NCBI GenBank assembly: GCA_963715025.1
Contig: CAVQQQ010000002.1
Location: 1,240,001-1,304,000, forward strand
Direction of reading: 5' to 3'
Length of the DNA stretch: 64,000 nt
Origin: DASSJT01 sp963715025
GTDB taxonomy: Bacteria; Actinomycetota; Actinomycetes; Actinomycetales; Dermatophilaceae
Part shown: positions 39,029-47,427 of the stretch, piece after piece
Layout of the letters: each line of letters opens with the position of its first letter
How positions within the stretch are numbered: the stretch's first letter is position 1
The notes under the pieces: generated by a model
What the model saw: the letters and a program-made list of their open reading frames with translations, nothing else
Told to the model about the DNA's origin: nothing
The model's database searches: none
Made by a program: the position numbers and the translations under genes

Positions 39029-39636
39029 GCCAGCTGCCCTCCCCAGGTGTCGTCCCGCTCCAACGCGGCCCGAAGCTTGGCAAGGCACCTGCCTCGAGTC
39101 GGACCGATGCTGCCGACCGGCATGCCGAGCGCCTGCGCGAGCGTGGCGTAGTCCGGCCGTTCCGCGAATGCGATCACCCGAAGCAGCGCCTGGCAGCGCT
39201 GCGGCAACCTGGCGATGCAGCTCCAGAGACGACGCTGTTCGTCGCCCGCCACCGCGGCTGACTCTGGCCCGGGGGCATTCATCCCGTATGCGTTGTCGTC
39301 CGCGGATCCGCTCTCGTCCAGTCCCAGGTCCGTCGACCGCTGCTGCTTCACCAGCCGCCAGCTCTCCCGGCGCACCGTGACCACGAGCCACTTCATCACG
39401 GACTGGGCGTCGTCGAGCCGCTCGGCGTGCTCCACGAGTCGCATCCAGGCCGTCTGGACCACGTCTTCGGCTGTCGCCTGGTCCAGCCGCTGACCGCGCG
39501 CCACGTGCCACAGAAGAGGCGTGAGCAGGTCGATCAGCTCACCCATCGACTCTGGGTCGCCCTCGAGATAGCTGCGGAAGGCGTTGGCCGCACGGTCGGC
39601 AAGACTTCCGGATGTAGAAGGCGTGTGCATGATCAT
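39025..39636 (-). CDS. ECF-type RNA polymerase sigma factor
   Basis: A protein of about 203 residues with sigma region 2 (LLTPLLWHVARGQRLDQATAEDVVQTAW, MKWLVVTVRRESWRLV) and region 4 (RLPQRCQALLRVIAFAERPD, YATLAQALGMPVGSIGPTRG). It has no region 1 or 3, so it is group 4. The ATG at 39636 overlaps the stop of the S8 protease gene, a sign of coupling. It may direct transcription of this module; the target promoter is not evident. Confidence 0.9.
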   Translation of the reverse strand: MIMHTPSTSGSLADRAANAFRSYLEGDPESMGELIDLLTPLLWHVARGQRLDQATAEDVVQTAWMRLVEHAERLDDAQSVMKWLVVTVRRESWRLVKQQRSTDLGLDESGSADDNAYGMNAPGPESAAVAGDEQRRLWSCIARLPQRCQALLRVIAFAERPDYATLAQALGMPVGSIGPTRGRCLAKLRAALERDDTWGGQLA

Positions 39637-41300
39637 GAGTGCCCCCACATCAGCTCGGCTGTGACGGCAGACCAGGCGCGCGCCACGGCAGTCTTCCTGT
39701 CTATGGCACCAATCCGCGCGTCCTTGGCCAGGTGCTGTGCGAGCTGTCCCGCAAGGACCGGTGCTGCAAAGGACGTGCCGCTCCAGAGCGCGAACCCGGA
39801 GGCGAAGTTGTCCGGGTCGACGCTGGCGCGCACTCCCACCGGAGAGTCCACCCGTGTGCCGGACTGCACCGCGGCGTTGAACGTCACCGGGATGGTGCTC
39901 ACGACAGCGGTGGCGCGGCGATGCGTACTCACCCACGGGCCGGCGTTGGAGTAGATCGCGATGGTCTGGCCGTCGGGGTTCAAGGCCCCGACTGTCATCT
40001 GAGGCACCCGTTCGGGGCGGTGCTGTGAGCCGGCGTTGGACGAGAAGGCGGCAGGGAACATCGGCGTCAAGGTCGCGTCGTTGCCGGCTGCACAGACGAC
40101 TGCAACCCCGTTCTCTCCGAACTCGCGAAGCAGCGGCTCGATGATCGCATCGGCCGCGAGGTCTTCGGGCTTCTCGTGGTAGTACCCCAAAGACAGGGAC
40201 AGCACGTCGATGATGCCGTCGGGGTTCTGCGCCGCAAGGGACTCGAGATGCCTCAGCAGCACGAGAACGAGGGCACGCTGAAAGGTCGTGTCATCGGCAG
40301 AGCCATCGCTCGCCATTACGGGCACGGCGACGATCTCGGCGCTCGGGCAGTACTGCCGGATCAGTCCGGCGATGAAGGTGCCGTGGCCCGCATCGCGGTC
40401 GAGAAGGCCGCTGAGGCCCGGACGCAGGCCGTGAAGCTCTGGGTCCGTCGACGGCAGTTCCGGCATCCCCACGGTGACTCCGGCATACTCGCGCAGCTCG
40501 CGGACCCCGTGCGTGAACCAGGGGTGCTCGCCGATTCCGGTGTCCATGACGCAGACCACGGGCCGACGAGGGCCGACGGGCTCTTTCCGCCACGGGTCGC
40601 GACCTCCCCAGTGGACGGGGGTGCGGCTTCCGTAGCCGGGCCGTCCGAACGGCTCTGCGTGGCCGTCGTAGGCCGGAAGCCCCCCGACGCCCCCGTGGCC
40701 GTCGTAGGCAGGCACTCCCTCGAAGCCATGCCCGTCGTATGCGGGCACGCCCTCCCAGCCGTGGCCGTCGTAAGCAGGTACCCCCTCGAGGTCGGGAGCG
40801 CAGGCGGTCATCACGTGGACCAGGCCTATGCCCTTGGACTCCGAGGGCTTGTCTGCCCGCACCTGTTGCAGAACCTTCCATGAGTCAGGGCGCTTGGCCG
40901 GCGCCTCCGTCATCGGCCGGAGCACAACCCGGCTGACCCAGTACCGATCGACCAGGTCTTCGAACGGCCCGTCTGCGACGTGGGCAGCAAGCTCGCGGTC
41001 GTCCGATTCGAAGTCGGCGTGGTAACCCTGTTTCTCGGCAGCCTTCTTCAGCGCCTTGAACGGCGTCTGGGCAGACTTCCCAGGCAGTCCGTTGACCTTG
41101 ATCGCAGCCGGGACGTAGACGGTTGGATGGAGTGGCCGGTCACCGGGCAGGTTTACCGCGTAGTCCGGGTCAAGGACTGCGGCGCGGTGGAACTCCAGCA
41201 CGCCCCGGGGGACGTCCAGTCGTGGCGGACGCCCTAGACCCGCTTGGGCGGCACGGGTATATCCCCCGCGCGCGTCTCCGGAGGGGGGCTCAGGATTCAT
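39633..41300 (-). CDS. S8 family (subtilisin-like) serine protease with PAYDGHG repeats
   Basis: A 555-residue protein without a signal peptide. The catalytic triad is visible: aspartate 253 in VVCVMDTGIGEH, histidine 306 in AGHGTFIAG, serine 510 in SGTSFAAP. The N-terminal ~190 residues look like a non-catalytic prodomain-like region, followed by four tandem PAYDGH repeats (residues ~170-215). ATG 41300 has GGGAGAAG upstream. It is first in a coupled run with an ECF sigma factor, a small beta protein and a TPR-CHAT protease. Lacking a signal peptide, it is likely cytosolic, unlike most subtilisins, which suggests regulated internal proteolysis. Confidence 0.9.
   Translation of the reverse strand: MNPEPPSGDARGGYTRAAQAGLGRPPRLDVPRGVLEFHRAAVLDPDYAVNLPGDRPLHPTVYVPAAIKVNGLPGKSAQTPFKALKKAAEKQGYHADFESDDRELAAHVADGPFEDLVDRYWVSRVVLRPMTEAPAKRPDSWKVLQQVRADKPSESKGIGLVHVMTACAPDLEGVPAYDGHGWEGVPAYDGHGFEGVPAYDGHGGVGGLPAYDGHAEPFGRPGYGSRTPVHWGGRDPWRKEPVGPRRPVVCVMDTGIGEHPWFTHGVRELREYAGVTVGMPELPSTDPELHGLRPGLSGLLDRDAGHGTFIAGLIRQYCPSAEIVAVPVMASDGSADDTTFQRALVLVLLRHLESLAAQNPDGIIDVLSLSLGYYHEKPEDLAADAIIEPLLREFGENGVAVVCAAGNDATLTPMFPAAFSSNAGSQHRPERVPQMTVGALNPDGQTIAIYSNAGPWVSTHRRATAVVSTIPVTFNAAVQSGTRVDSPVGVRASVDPDNFASGFALWSGTSFAAPVLAGQLAQHLAKDARIGAIDRKTAVARAWSAVTAELMWGHS
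40656..40795 (-). repeat. Tandem repeats encoding PAYDGHG in the S8 protease
   Basis: Four copies of a unit encoding PAYDGH(G/A), the first three spaced by 11 residues (33 bases) and the last by 14. Only silent and a few coding changes separate the copies, so the expansion is recent or kept uniform. The unit is rich in Gly, Asp, His and Tyr and is predicted to be disordered. Confidence 0.9.
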
Positions 41301-41369
41301 GTCTTCTCCCTGTTGTGGGTGCGCCACCGGCTCGCACGCGACGAGCCTAGGGCCGTGGCATAGCACCCT

Positions 41370-41603
41370 TCAGGAGGTTCGGAATATCCGTTTTGATACA
41401 TCGTGGGAAACCCGGTCAACACATCCGGGGAAACCCGGGATTTCGACCCACAGATGGGCAAGTCCATCCCCCGGGTGTGCCGTCACCCCCGGCCGGAGAA
41501 GACCTTGCGCTGCAAGGTCTTCCAGGTCGAGCCCAAGGAGCACGCTGTGCGTGCCCGCGATGGCGTTGACCGTGATCCCGAAGCCCCTCGCCGCAGCGCG
41601 CAT
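41370..41603 (-). CDS. Small gene or gene remnant upstream of the S8 protease
   Basis: A 77-residue frame with ATG at 41603 and a strong GGGAGG nine bases upstream. The first ~35 residues (RGFGITVNAIAGTHSVLLGL) look like a genuine beta-strand and helix start that I recall from the N-terminus of phospholipase D-like proteins, but the continuation after GLL is not as expected, and base composition falls toward the end. It may be a truncated or frameshifted relic, or an independent short protein of the protease module, whose first gene starts 69 bases later. Confidence 0.4.
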   Translation of the reverse strand: MRAAARGFGITVNAIAGTHSVLLGLDLEDLAAQGLLRPGVTAHPGDGLAHLWVEIPGFPGCVDRVSHDVSKRIFRTS

Positions 41604-41698
41604 GCCCCATCCTCCCGAGAACACCGCGAGTCCCGCAGGAAAGGGCGGCCATGCGCGCCATCGGTGACAGCGATTTCCCGGTATGCCGCACAGCTGCG

Positions 41699-42931
41699 TC
41701 AGCGAATCCGCTGCGGTTCGCGGGCGGCGGGAACCACGGCCAGGGCGACGACGAGCATCGCGCCGACGGCAAGGAGCGCGCGGAGCACGCCGAAGTGGTC
41801 GCCCAGGAAGCCCAGCAGCGGCGGTCCGGCGATGAACGCCGTGTAGCCGATCGTCGCGACCACGCTCAGACGAGCAGCGGCGTGAGCCGGCTCGTCGGCG
41901 GCGGCGCTCATCCCGACCGGGAAGCCGAGGCTCACGCCGGCCCCCCAGATCGCACCGCCGACGTAGGCGAGTGGCACGGTGCCGAACACCACGAGCAGGC
42001 TGCCCGCCCCGGCGAGCGCGAACATCACCCGCAGTGTAGGCACCCGTCCGAACCGATCCAGGAGCGTCGTGCCCCCGAGCCGCCCCAGCGTCATGAAGGT
42101 AAGGAACACGGCGAAGCCGAGCACCCCCGCCCACGCCGGCAGCCCATAGCCCTCGACCAGCGCGACTGAGAACCAGTCGTTCGCCGTACCTTCGGTGAAG
42201 GCCGCCACGAGCACCATGACGCCGACGAGGATCGTGCGGCCCTCGGTCCAGGCCGCGAGCGCAGCCCCCCGTCCGGTGGGAGCGCTGGTTCCCGGGTCCG
42301 CCCCTAGGTGAGCGTGCGGTTCCTCGCCCTCCTGCTCGAGGTCGCGCGGGAGGAACGCCCGGAGAGCGCGCGCGCTCCCCGCGGCGACGATGACGCCGAC
42401 GGCCACGAGGTGGACGAGGACCGGCACCCGCAGCCACGACATGGCCGCACCCAGCAGAGCGCTCACCACGGTGCCTCCGCTGAAGGCCGCATGGAAGTGC
42501 GGCATGACGGACTTGCCCCACAGCCGCTCCACGCTTGCGCCCTCGAGGTTCATGCCGACGTCCCACACGCCGACGCCCAGCCCGAATGCGAAGAGCGCCC
42601 CGGCCACGACCCACCGCGAGCCCAGGACGTCCGTCCCCAGGCCCAGCCCGGTGACCCCGAAGCCCATGGCCACCAGGCCGATCGTCACCGACCCCGCCGC
42701 GCCCAGACGGCCGGTCACCCAGCCCGACATGGGCAGCCCGATCAGCGAGCCCGCCGACATGAAGAGCAGCGTGAGCCCGAGCTGGCCCGGCGACAGGCCC
42801 AGCGTGTGCTTGACGTCGGGGATCCTCGAGGCCCAGGCCGCGAACGCCATGCCGTTGAAGGCGAAGATGGCGAGCACGGCGTTGCGCGCCGCCTTCACGC
42901 GATCGCGCGGCAGGTCCACAGCAGTGGCCAT
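41699..42931 (-). CDS. MFS transporter (YbjJ/FucP-like)
   Basis: A 410-residue transporter with about 12 helices. The N-terminal AIFAFNGMAFAAWASRIPDV and the GVWDVGMNLEGASVER block are characteristic of the YbjJ-type MFS group. The ATG at 42931 starts the protein; the long charged loop between the two six-helix halves is at about residues 195-225. It is downstream of tig on the same strand, beyond a strong hairpin, so it is probably a separate unit. The substrate is unknown. Confidence 0.88.
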   Translation of the reverse strand: MATAVDLPRDRVKAARNAVLAIFAFNGMAFAAWASRIPDVKHTLGLSPGQLGLTLLFMSAGSLIGLPMSGWVTGRLGAAGSVTIGLVAMGFGVTGLGLGTDVLGSRWVVAGALFAFGLGVGVWDVGMNLEGASVERLWGKSVMPHFHAAFSGGTVVSALLGAAMSWLRVPVLVHLVAVGVIVAAGSARALRAFLPRDLEQEGEEPHAHLGADPGTSAPTGRGAALAAWTEGRTILVGVMVLVAAFTEGTANDWFSVALVEGYGLPAWAGVLGFAVFLTFMTLGRLGGTTLLDRFGRVPTLRVMFALAGAGSLLVVFGTVPLAYVGGAIWGAGVSLGFPVGMSAAADEPAHAAARLSVVATIGYTAFIAGPPLLGFLGDHFGVLRALLAVGAMLVVALAVVPAAREPQRIR

Positions 42932-42974
42932 GGGCGGGTCGTCCTTCCGTGGGCAGGCTCAGGACTCACAAAGA

Positions 42975-43010
42975 GGTATGCCGGGCACCCAGCTGGGTGC
43001 CCGGCATACC
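42975..43010 (-). terminator. Perfect 36-base palindrome of paired GGTATGCCG words after tig
   Basis: GGTATGCCGGGCACCC pairs with GGGTGCCCGGCATACC around AGCT, so the whole 36 bases are a perfect palindrome. It begins 20 bases beyond the tig stop, the same offset as the hairpin after clpP2. It is a likely terminator for tig, formed of two inverted copies of the window-wide 9-mer. Confidence 0.78.
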
Positions 43011-43030
43011 GCGGGTTCGTGGCTGGGAGC

Positions 43031-44344
43031 TCAGGCCTCGTCGGCCTCGGCAGCCTCGCCCTCGCTGACTGTCTCGGGCTTGGGCGTCAGCTCGTTGAGG
43101 TCGATGGTGTTGCCGGCCGTGTCGACGACCTTGGCTCGCTCGAGCACGCTGGCGAGCGCCTTGCGGCGGGCCACCTCGGCGACCATCGAGGGGATCTGGC
43201 CCTGCTGGTCGATCGCCTGGGCGAACTGGTTCGGGTCCATGCCGTACTGCTGTGCCGACATCACGAGGTACTCGATCAGCTCCGGCTGCTCGACGTTGAC
43301 TTCCTCCTGCTCGGCGATGGCGTCGAGGAGGAACTGCGCGCGCAGCGCCTTGCGGGTGCTCTCGTCCACCTCGGCACGGTGCTCGTCGTCCTCGAGACGG
43401 TCCTCGCCCTCGAGGTGGGAGTGGACCTCCGCCTCGACGATGCCGTCGGGAACCGGGACCTCGGTCGTCTCCAGGAGCTTCTCCAGCAGCCGGTCGCGGG
43501 CCTGGGCCCCCTGCTCGAACTTCTTGGCGCGCTCGGCCTGCTTGGCCACGTCGGCACGGAGCTCCTCGAGGGTGTCGAACTCCGACGCCAGCTGGGCGAA
43601 GTCGTCATCGAGCGAGGGCAGCTCGCGCACCTTGACCGACTGGACGGTCACGGTGACGTCCGCGTCCTGGCCCTCGCGATCGCCGCCGGCGAGCGGAGCG
43701 ACGAAGGACTTGGTCTCGCCGGCGCTCATGCCGACCAGGGCATCGTCCATGCCGTCCAGCATGTTGCCGGAGCCCACCTCGTAGGAGATGCCCTTGACGG
43801 CGTCGATCTCGTCGTCGCCGATCCTGGCGTCGAGGTCGAGGGACACGAAGTCGCCGGTCTCGACCGCACGCTCAACTCCGGACAGGGTGCCGAAACGCTC
43901 GCGCAGGGAGGTCAGCCGCTCCTCGATGTCGTCGTCGCTGGGCAGGGCCTCGTCGACTTCGACCGTGATGCCGTCGAGGTTGGGAAGGGCGAGCTCGGGG
44001 CGCACGTCGACCTCGACCGTGAACTTCAGCTCCTGGCCGTCTTCGGCCGGGACCTCGGTGACGTCGACCTCGGGCTGTCCGATCGGCCGCACCTTGTTGT
44101 CCTCGACCGCCTGGCCGTAGAAGCGGGGCAGCGCCTCGTTGACGGCCTCCTGGAGCACGGCGCCGCGGCCTATTCGCTGGTCGATGATGCGGTTGGGCAC
44201 CTTGCCCTTGCGGAAGCCGGGCACCTGCACCTGGGAGGCGATGGTCTTGTAGGCAGAGTCGAGGCTGGGCTTGAGCTCCTCGAACGGGACCTCGACGGTC
44301 AGCTTGACCCGAGTCGGGTTCAGGGTCTCGATGGCGCTCTTCAC
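43031..44344 (-). CDS. tig: Trigger factor, ribosome-associated chaperone
   Basis: A 437-residue chaperone. The N-terminal ribosome-binding signature GFRKGKVPNRIID (about residue 43) is intact, the central PPIase domain lies at about 150-250 (GDFVSLDLDARIGDDEI), and the C-terminal helical arms end in an acidic tail. The start is a GTG at 44344 with GGAGTG upstream. In most actinobacteria clpP1 follows directly; here an accessory block intervenes. Confidence 0.96.
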   Translation of the reverse strand: MKSAIETLNPTRVKLTVEVPFEELKPSLDSAYKTIASQVQVPGFRKGKVPNRIIDQRIGRGAVLQEAVNEALPRFYGQAVEDNKVRPIGQPEVDVTEVPAEDGQELKFTVEVDVRPELALPNLDGITVEVDEALPSDDDIEERLTSLRERFGTLSGVERAVETGDFVSLDLDARIGDDEIDAVKGISYEVGSGNMLDGMDDALVGMSAGETKSFVAPLAGGDREGQDADVTVTVQSVKVRELPSLDDDFAQLASEFDTLEELRADVAKQAERAKKFEQGAQARDRLLEKLLETTEVPVPDGIVEAEVHSHLEGEDRLEDDEHRAEVDESTRKALRAQFLLDAIAEQEEVNVEQPELIEYLVMSAQQYGMDPNQFAQAIDQQGQIPSMVAEVARRKALASVLERAKVVDTAGNTIDLNELTPKPETVSEGEAAEADEA

Positions 44345-44719
44345 TGCGGGGCACTCCAGTTGGTCGTGGCAAGGGCTGGTCGGCGCGGACCGACCGGACG
44401 TTCGCGGACCGACACCATTGACATGGTTGCGGCTCCCACCTCGCCCGCGGCGCAGGGAGCCAAGGGTCCATGGTAGCCGCTGGGGCGCCCTCCGGCCGAA
44501 CCCGCCCCGCCTGAGCCGGCCGGCATCCGGCCTCGGCATGTAGAGCCGGGCGCTGCCATGACATTCGTCATGGAAATCACCCAAGAGTTCTCCAGCGAAC
44601 AGCCAATTCTTCGTCTGTCGGGCATTTTCCCGGTCAAAGTCCTTGCGGGCGGCGCGCGGCGGCCAACAGGCTCCCGCGCATGGCGACTCGAGCCGCCTGT
44701 CCCCACCACCACAGGAGAC
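44345..44719. other. tig / S53 protease divergent intergenic region
   Basis: A 375-base stretch without a gene, holding the divergent promoters of tig and the secreted protease. The only marked structure is the inverted repeat CCATGAC-ATTC-GTCATGG at 44556-44573. I see no riboswitch. Confidence 0.7.
44556..44573. promoter_or_regulatory. Inverted repeat upstream of the S53 protease
   Basis: CCATGAC-ATTC-GTCATGG is a perfect 7-bp inverted repeat with a four-base spacer, about 150 bases before the protease start. Its TGACATTCGTCA core resembles sites of DesR/NarL-type response regulators. Confidence 0.45.
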
Positions 44720-45919
44720 ATGATGCGCAGGAATGTTCCCTCTCTGGTCCTGGCCGCTGCAGCGGCCGTGGGCCTGTCGTCCGTTGCGGCGACCGCCGCC
44801 ACGGCTGCCCCCTCCCCCAATGTCCACGCGGCCCGGGTCTGTGCCACGAGCACCGTCCCCACTGTGGCCTCGTGCCTGTCCATGAAGCTGGTCAACGACG
44901 CCGGCCAGGCCGTGTCCCCGTCCGGCCGCGTCATCACGCCCAAGGCCATCTCGGGCAGGACACCAGCCGACATCCAAGACGCCTACAAGCTCACTGGCCT
45001 TTCGTCGAGCGGCCGTACCGTCGCGATCGTGGACGCCTACGGCTATCCCAAGGCCGAGCAGGATCTCGGCATCTACCGCGCCCAGTGGGGCCTGTCACCG
45101 TGCACCAGGGCAAACGGCTGCCTGCGCATCATCGACCAGAACGGCGGCACCAGCTACCCGCGCTACGACAACGGCTGGGCGCAGGAGCAGGCGCTCGACC
45201 TCGACGCCGTCTCGGCAGCCTGCCCCAGCTGCAAGATCCTCCTCGTGCAGGCGAGCTCCAACTCGTTCGCCAACCTGGGCGCGGCCGTCAACCAGGCCGC
45301 CAAGCAGCCCGGGGTCGTGGCGATCTCCAACAGCTACGGCGGCGGAGACCTCTCGGACGCCTCCTACGGAGCCCCGTACAACCATTCGGGCATCGCCGTG
45401 ACCGCCTCGACGGGTGACAACGGCTACCAGGGCGGCAGCTTCCCGTCGTCCTCGCACTACGTCACCGCCATCGGCGGCACGTCGCTGCTCAAGGCCTCGA
45501 ACACCCGCGGCTGGAGCGAGTCGGCCTGGAACGGGGCCGGGTCCGGGTGCACAACCCTCAACACCGCACCGACCGGCCAGACCTTCTCGATGACCAACTG
45601 CAACGGCCGTGCCATAGCGGACGTGTCCGCCGACGCCGATCCCAACACCGGCCTCGCGGTCTACGCGCCGTCGACCCGCAACAGCTCGGGCTGGGCACAG
45701 TACGGCGGCACGAGCCTCTCCTCGCCGATCGTCGCCTCGGTCTACGCCCTCTCGGGGAACACCGCCGGCTACGCCAACACCATCCCGTACGCGCACGCGA
45801 GCAGCTTGTTCGACGTCACCTCGGGGGGCAACGGCTCCTGCGCCTACTGGTGCACGGCCAAGACCGGGTGGGACGGCCCGACCGGCCTGGGCACCCCCAA
45901 CGGCACTGGCGGCTTCTGA
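44720..45919 (+). CDS. Secreted S53 (sedolisin) family protease
   Basis: A 399-residue exported protein. Signal peptide about 1-31. The S53 triad is visible: glutamate 156 and aspartate 160 in QEQALDLD, and serine 332 in GGTSLSSP, with an oxyanion aspartate in STGDNGY. The propeptide typical of the family is short here (residues 32 to about 80). The sequence ends in GWDGPTGLGTPNG, part of the calcium-site region. It has an AGGAGA site before the ATG pair at 44720/44723. It would work outside the cell at acid pH if like its relatives. Confidence 0.88.
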   Translation: MMRRNVPSLVLAAAAAVGLSSVAATAATAAPSPNVHAARVCATSTVPTVASCLSMKLVNDAGQAVSPSGRVITPKAISGRTPADIQDAYKLTGLSSSGRTVAIVDAYGYPKAEQDLGIYRAQWGLSPCTRANGCLRIIDQNGGTSYPRYDNGWAQEQALDLDAVSAACPSCKILLVQASSNSFANLGAAVNQAAKQPGVVAISNSYGGGDLSDASYGAPYNHSGIAVTASTGDNGYQGGSFPSSSHYVTAIGGTSLLKASNTRGWSESAWNGAGSGCTTLNTAPTGQTFSMTNCNGRAIADVSADADPNTGLAVYAPSTRNSSGWAQYGGTSLSSPIVASVYALSGNTAGYANTIPYAHASSLFDVTSGGNGSCAYWCTAKTGWDGPTGLGTPNGTGGF

Positions 45920-45944
45920 TCGAAGCTGCGGTCCCTCACGGGGT

Positions 45945-45975
45945 GGGCCCCATCGGCGTTCTGCCGGTGGGGCCC
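45945..45975 (+). terminator. Hairpin terminator after the S53 protease
   Basis: GGGCCCCATCGGC pairs with GCCGGTGGGGCCC around GTTCT, a 13-bp stem with one G-T wobble, starting 26 bases after the stop codon. Confidence 0.78.
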
Positions 45976-46112
45976 GCCTTGTCGTCGCGGTGGCCGCAGC
46001 GGGGCGGGCACATCCGAACCGATAAGGGCGTGCCTGTTGTCAGGGGTCGGGGCTACCGTGGAACGACACTCGGAGGCTGGCTGGTGTCCAGCATGGGACC
46101 TCGAGGAGGGTT

Positions 46113-46643
46113 GTGGTGGAGTCGGAGACAGTGCGCCGGTATCGGTACCTCCTGCTGGCTGGGGAGCCGTCCTCTCTCATCGCCCTGCACGCCGCCGCCC
46201 TCTCGGCTCTCCCGTCCGCGATGCGCGGCGAGGTGCTGCGGACCCTGCGGGTTCGCCTCGTCGCAGGTCTGCGCCTCTCGGTCAACGACCGCGGCGCGAT
46301 CGCGCGCATCGCCGTGCTCGGAGAGAAGCGCCAGCCCGGATCGCTGAGGCACTCGCTGCCGGAGGGAACCCTGGAGGAGCTGGCGCGATCGGTGGTCACG
46401 ATCGCGTCGACCACCAGCCTCCTGGCCGGGTACAGGGATTGGGATGGCGCGGAGCCTGCACCCCCGCCCGAGCCGGAGCCGCCCAAAGACCATCACAGCC
46501 GCTGGCACGATGCACGCATCAACCCGGGCGCCACCTGGGGTATCGCCTACGTCGGTGGCCTGTCGACCCCCAAGGACACCGCCGGCCCCCAGCGAGGCTG
46601 CGTCCTTCAGCCGCTCCGCCCCCGAGCACGCCGCTCCGCATGA
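46113..46643 (+). CDS. Hypothetical protein of 176 residues
   Basis: A basic protein with a helical N-terminal half (RRYRYLLLAGEPSSLIALHA, LPSAMRGEVLRTLRVRL) and a proline- and arginine-rich tail. No signal peptide or membrane helix. GTG codons at 46113 and 46116 follow GAGGAGGG. I do not recognise a family, and the low-complexity tail after residue 110 is not typical of an enzyme. Confidence 0.6.
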   Translation: MVESETVRRYRYLLLAGEPSSLIALHAAALSALPSAMRGEVLRTLRVRLVAGLRLSVNDRGAIARIAVLGEKRQPGSLRHSLPEGTLEELARSVVTIASTTSLLAGYRDWDGAEPAPPPEPEPPKDHHSRWHDARINPGATWGIAYVGGLSTPKDTAGPQRGCVLQPLRPRARRSA

Positions 46644-46719
46644 GGGAGGTTGGAAGAGGGCGCACGCCGGCAGCGGGCCACTGCGATCGCCTGCCCCCAG
46701 CAAGGGCCTTGGTGGTGTG

Positions 46720-47298
46720 GTGAGAAGGATCGTCCTGTTCATGTCCGTGTCCCTCGACGGGTACTTCGAGGGACCTCAGCGCGAGCTCGACTGGCACAAG
46801 GTCGACGACGAGCTGCACACCCACTTCAACGACGTGCTCGGCGCGATGAGCGGCTTCCTCGACGGGCGGGTCACGTACGAGCTGATGGCGGCCTTCTGGC
46901 CGACCGCCGATGCCGACCCGGAGAGCCCCAAGCCGGTGGCGGAGTTCGCCCGGATCTGGCGCGACATGCCCAAGATCGTCTACTCCCGCACCCTGGAGCA
47001 CGCCGACTGGAACGCGACAGTGGTCCACGACGTCGTCGTCGACGAGGTCATTCGACTGAAGGCTCAGCCAGGTGGCGACCTTGCGCTCGGGGGCGCCAAC
47101 CTCGCCGCGACCTTCATGCAGCACGACCTGGTCGACGAGTTCCGCCTGTACGTCCACCCCGTGCTGCTGGGCCGGGGACACCGGCTGTTCCCCACACCAG
47201 GCGCCGCCGTCGACCTCGAGCTCGTCGAGGGCCGGCCCTTCGGCAACGGCGTCGTGCTGCTCCGATACGAGCGCCCCGCCCGCGGCTCCGCTGGCTGA
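46720..47298 (+). CDS. RibD C-terminal / dihydrofolate-reductase-family protein
   Basis: A 192-residue protein of the RibD_C fold. The N-terminus RRIVLFMSVSLDGYFEGPQ is the family start, and DLALGGANLAATFMQHDLVD and YVHPVLLGRGHRLFP form the NADPH-binding and C-terminal blocks. Such stand-alone actinobacterial proteins are reductases of unknown substrate. The start is a GTG at 46720, or 46717. Confidence 0.88.
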   Translation: MRRIVLFMSVSLDGYFEGPQRELDWHKVDDELHTHFNDVLGAMSGFLDGRVTYELMAAFWPTADADPESPKPVAEFARIWRDMPKIVYSRTLEHADWNATVVHDVVVDEVIRLKAQPGGDLALGGANLAATFMQHDLVDEFRLYVHPVLLGRGHRLFPTPGAAVDLELVEGRPFGNGVVLLRYERPARGSAG

Positions 47299-47427
47299 CC
47301 TTCCGGCTGCGAAGACGTATCGGAATTGGCGAGCTGTGGGCCTCCATGCGCAGCAAGCACAGCACGGTGCCCCGGATCGGCGTGGCGCGGGCGAGCGGCA
47401 GCCTCACGCGCGGCATACATTTGCCGC

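Noticed and set aside
41340..41420. Alternative frame on the minus strand past 41370 reading protein-like
   Set aside because: It has an early stop upstream and no start or ribosome binding site; kept only as a hint of a relic.
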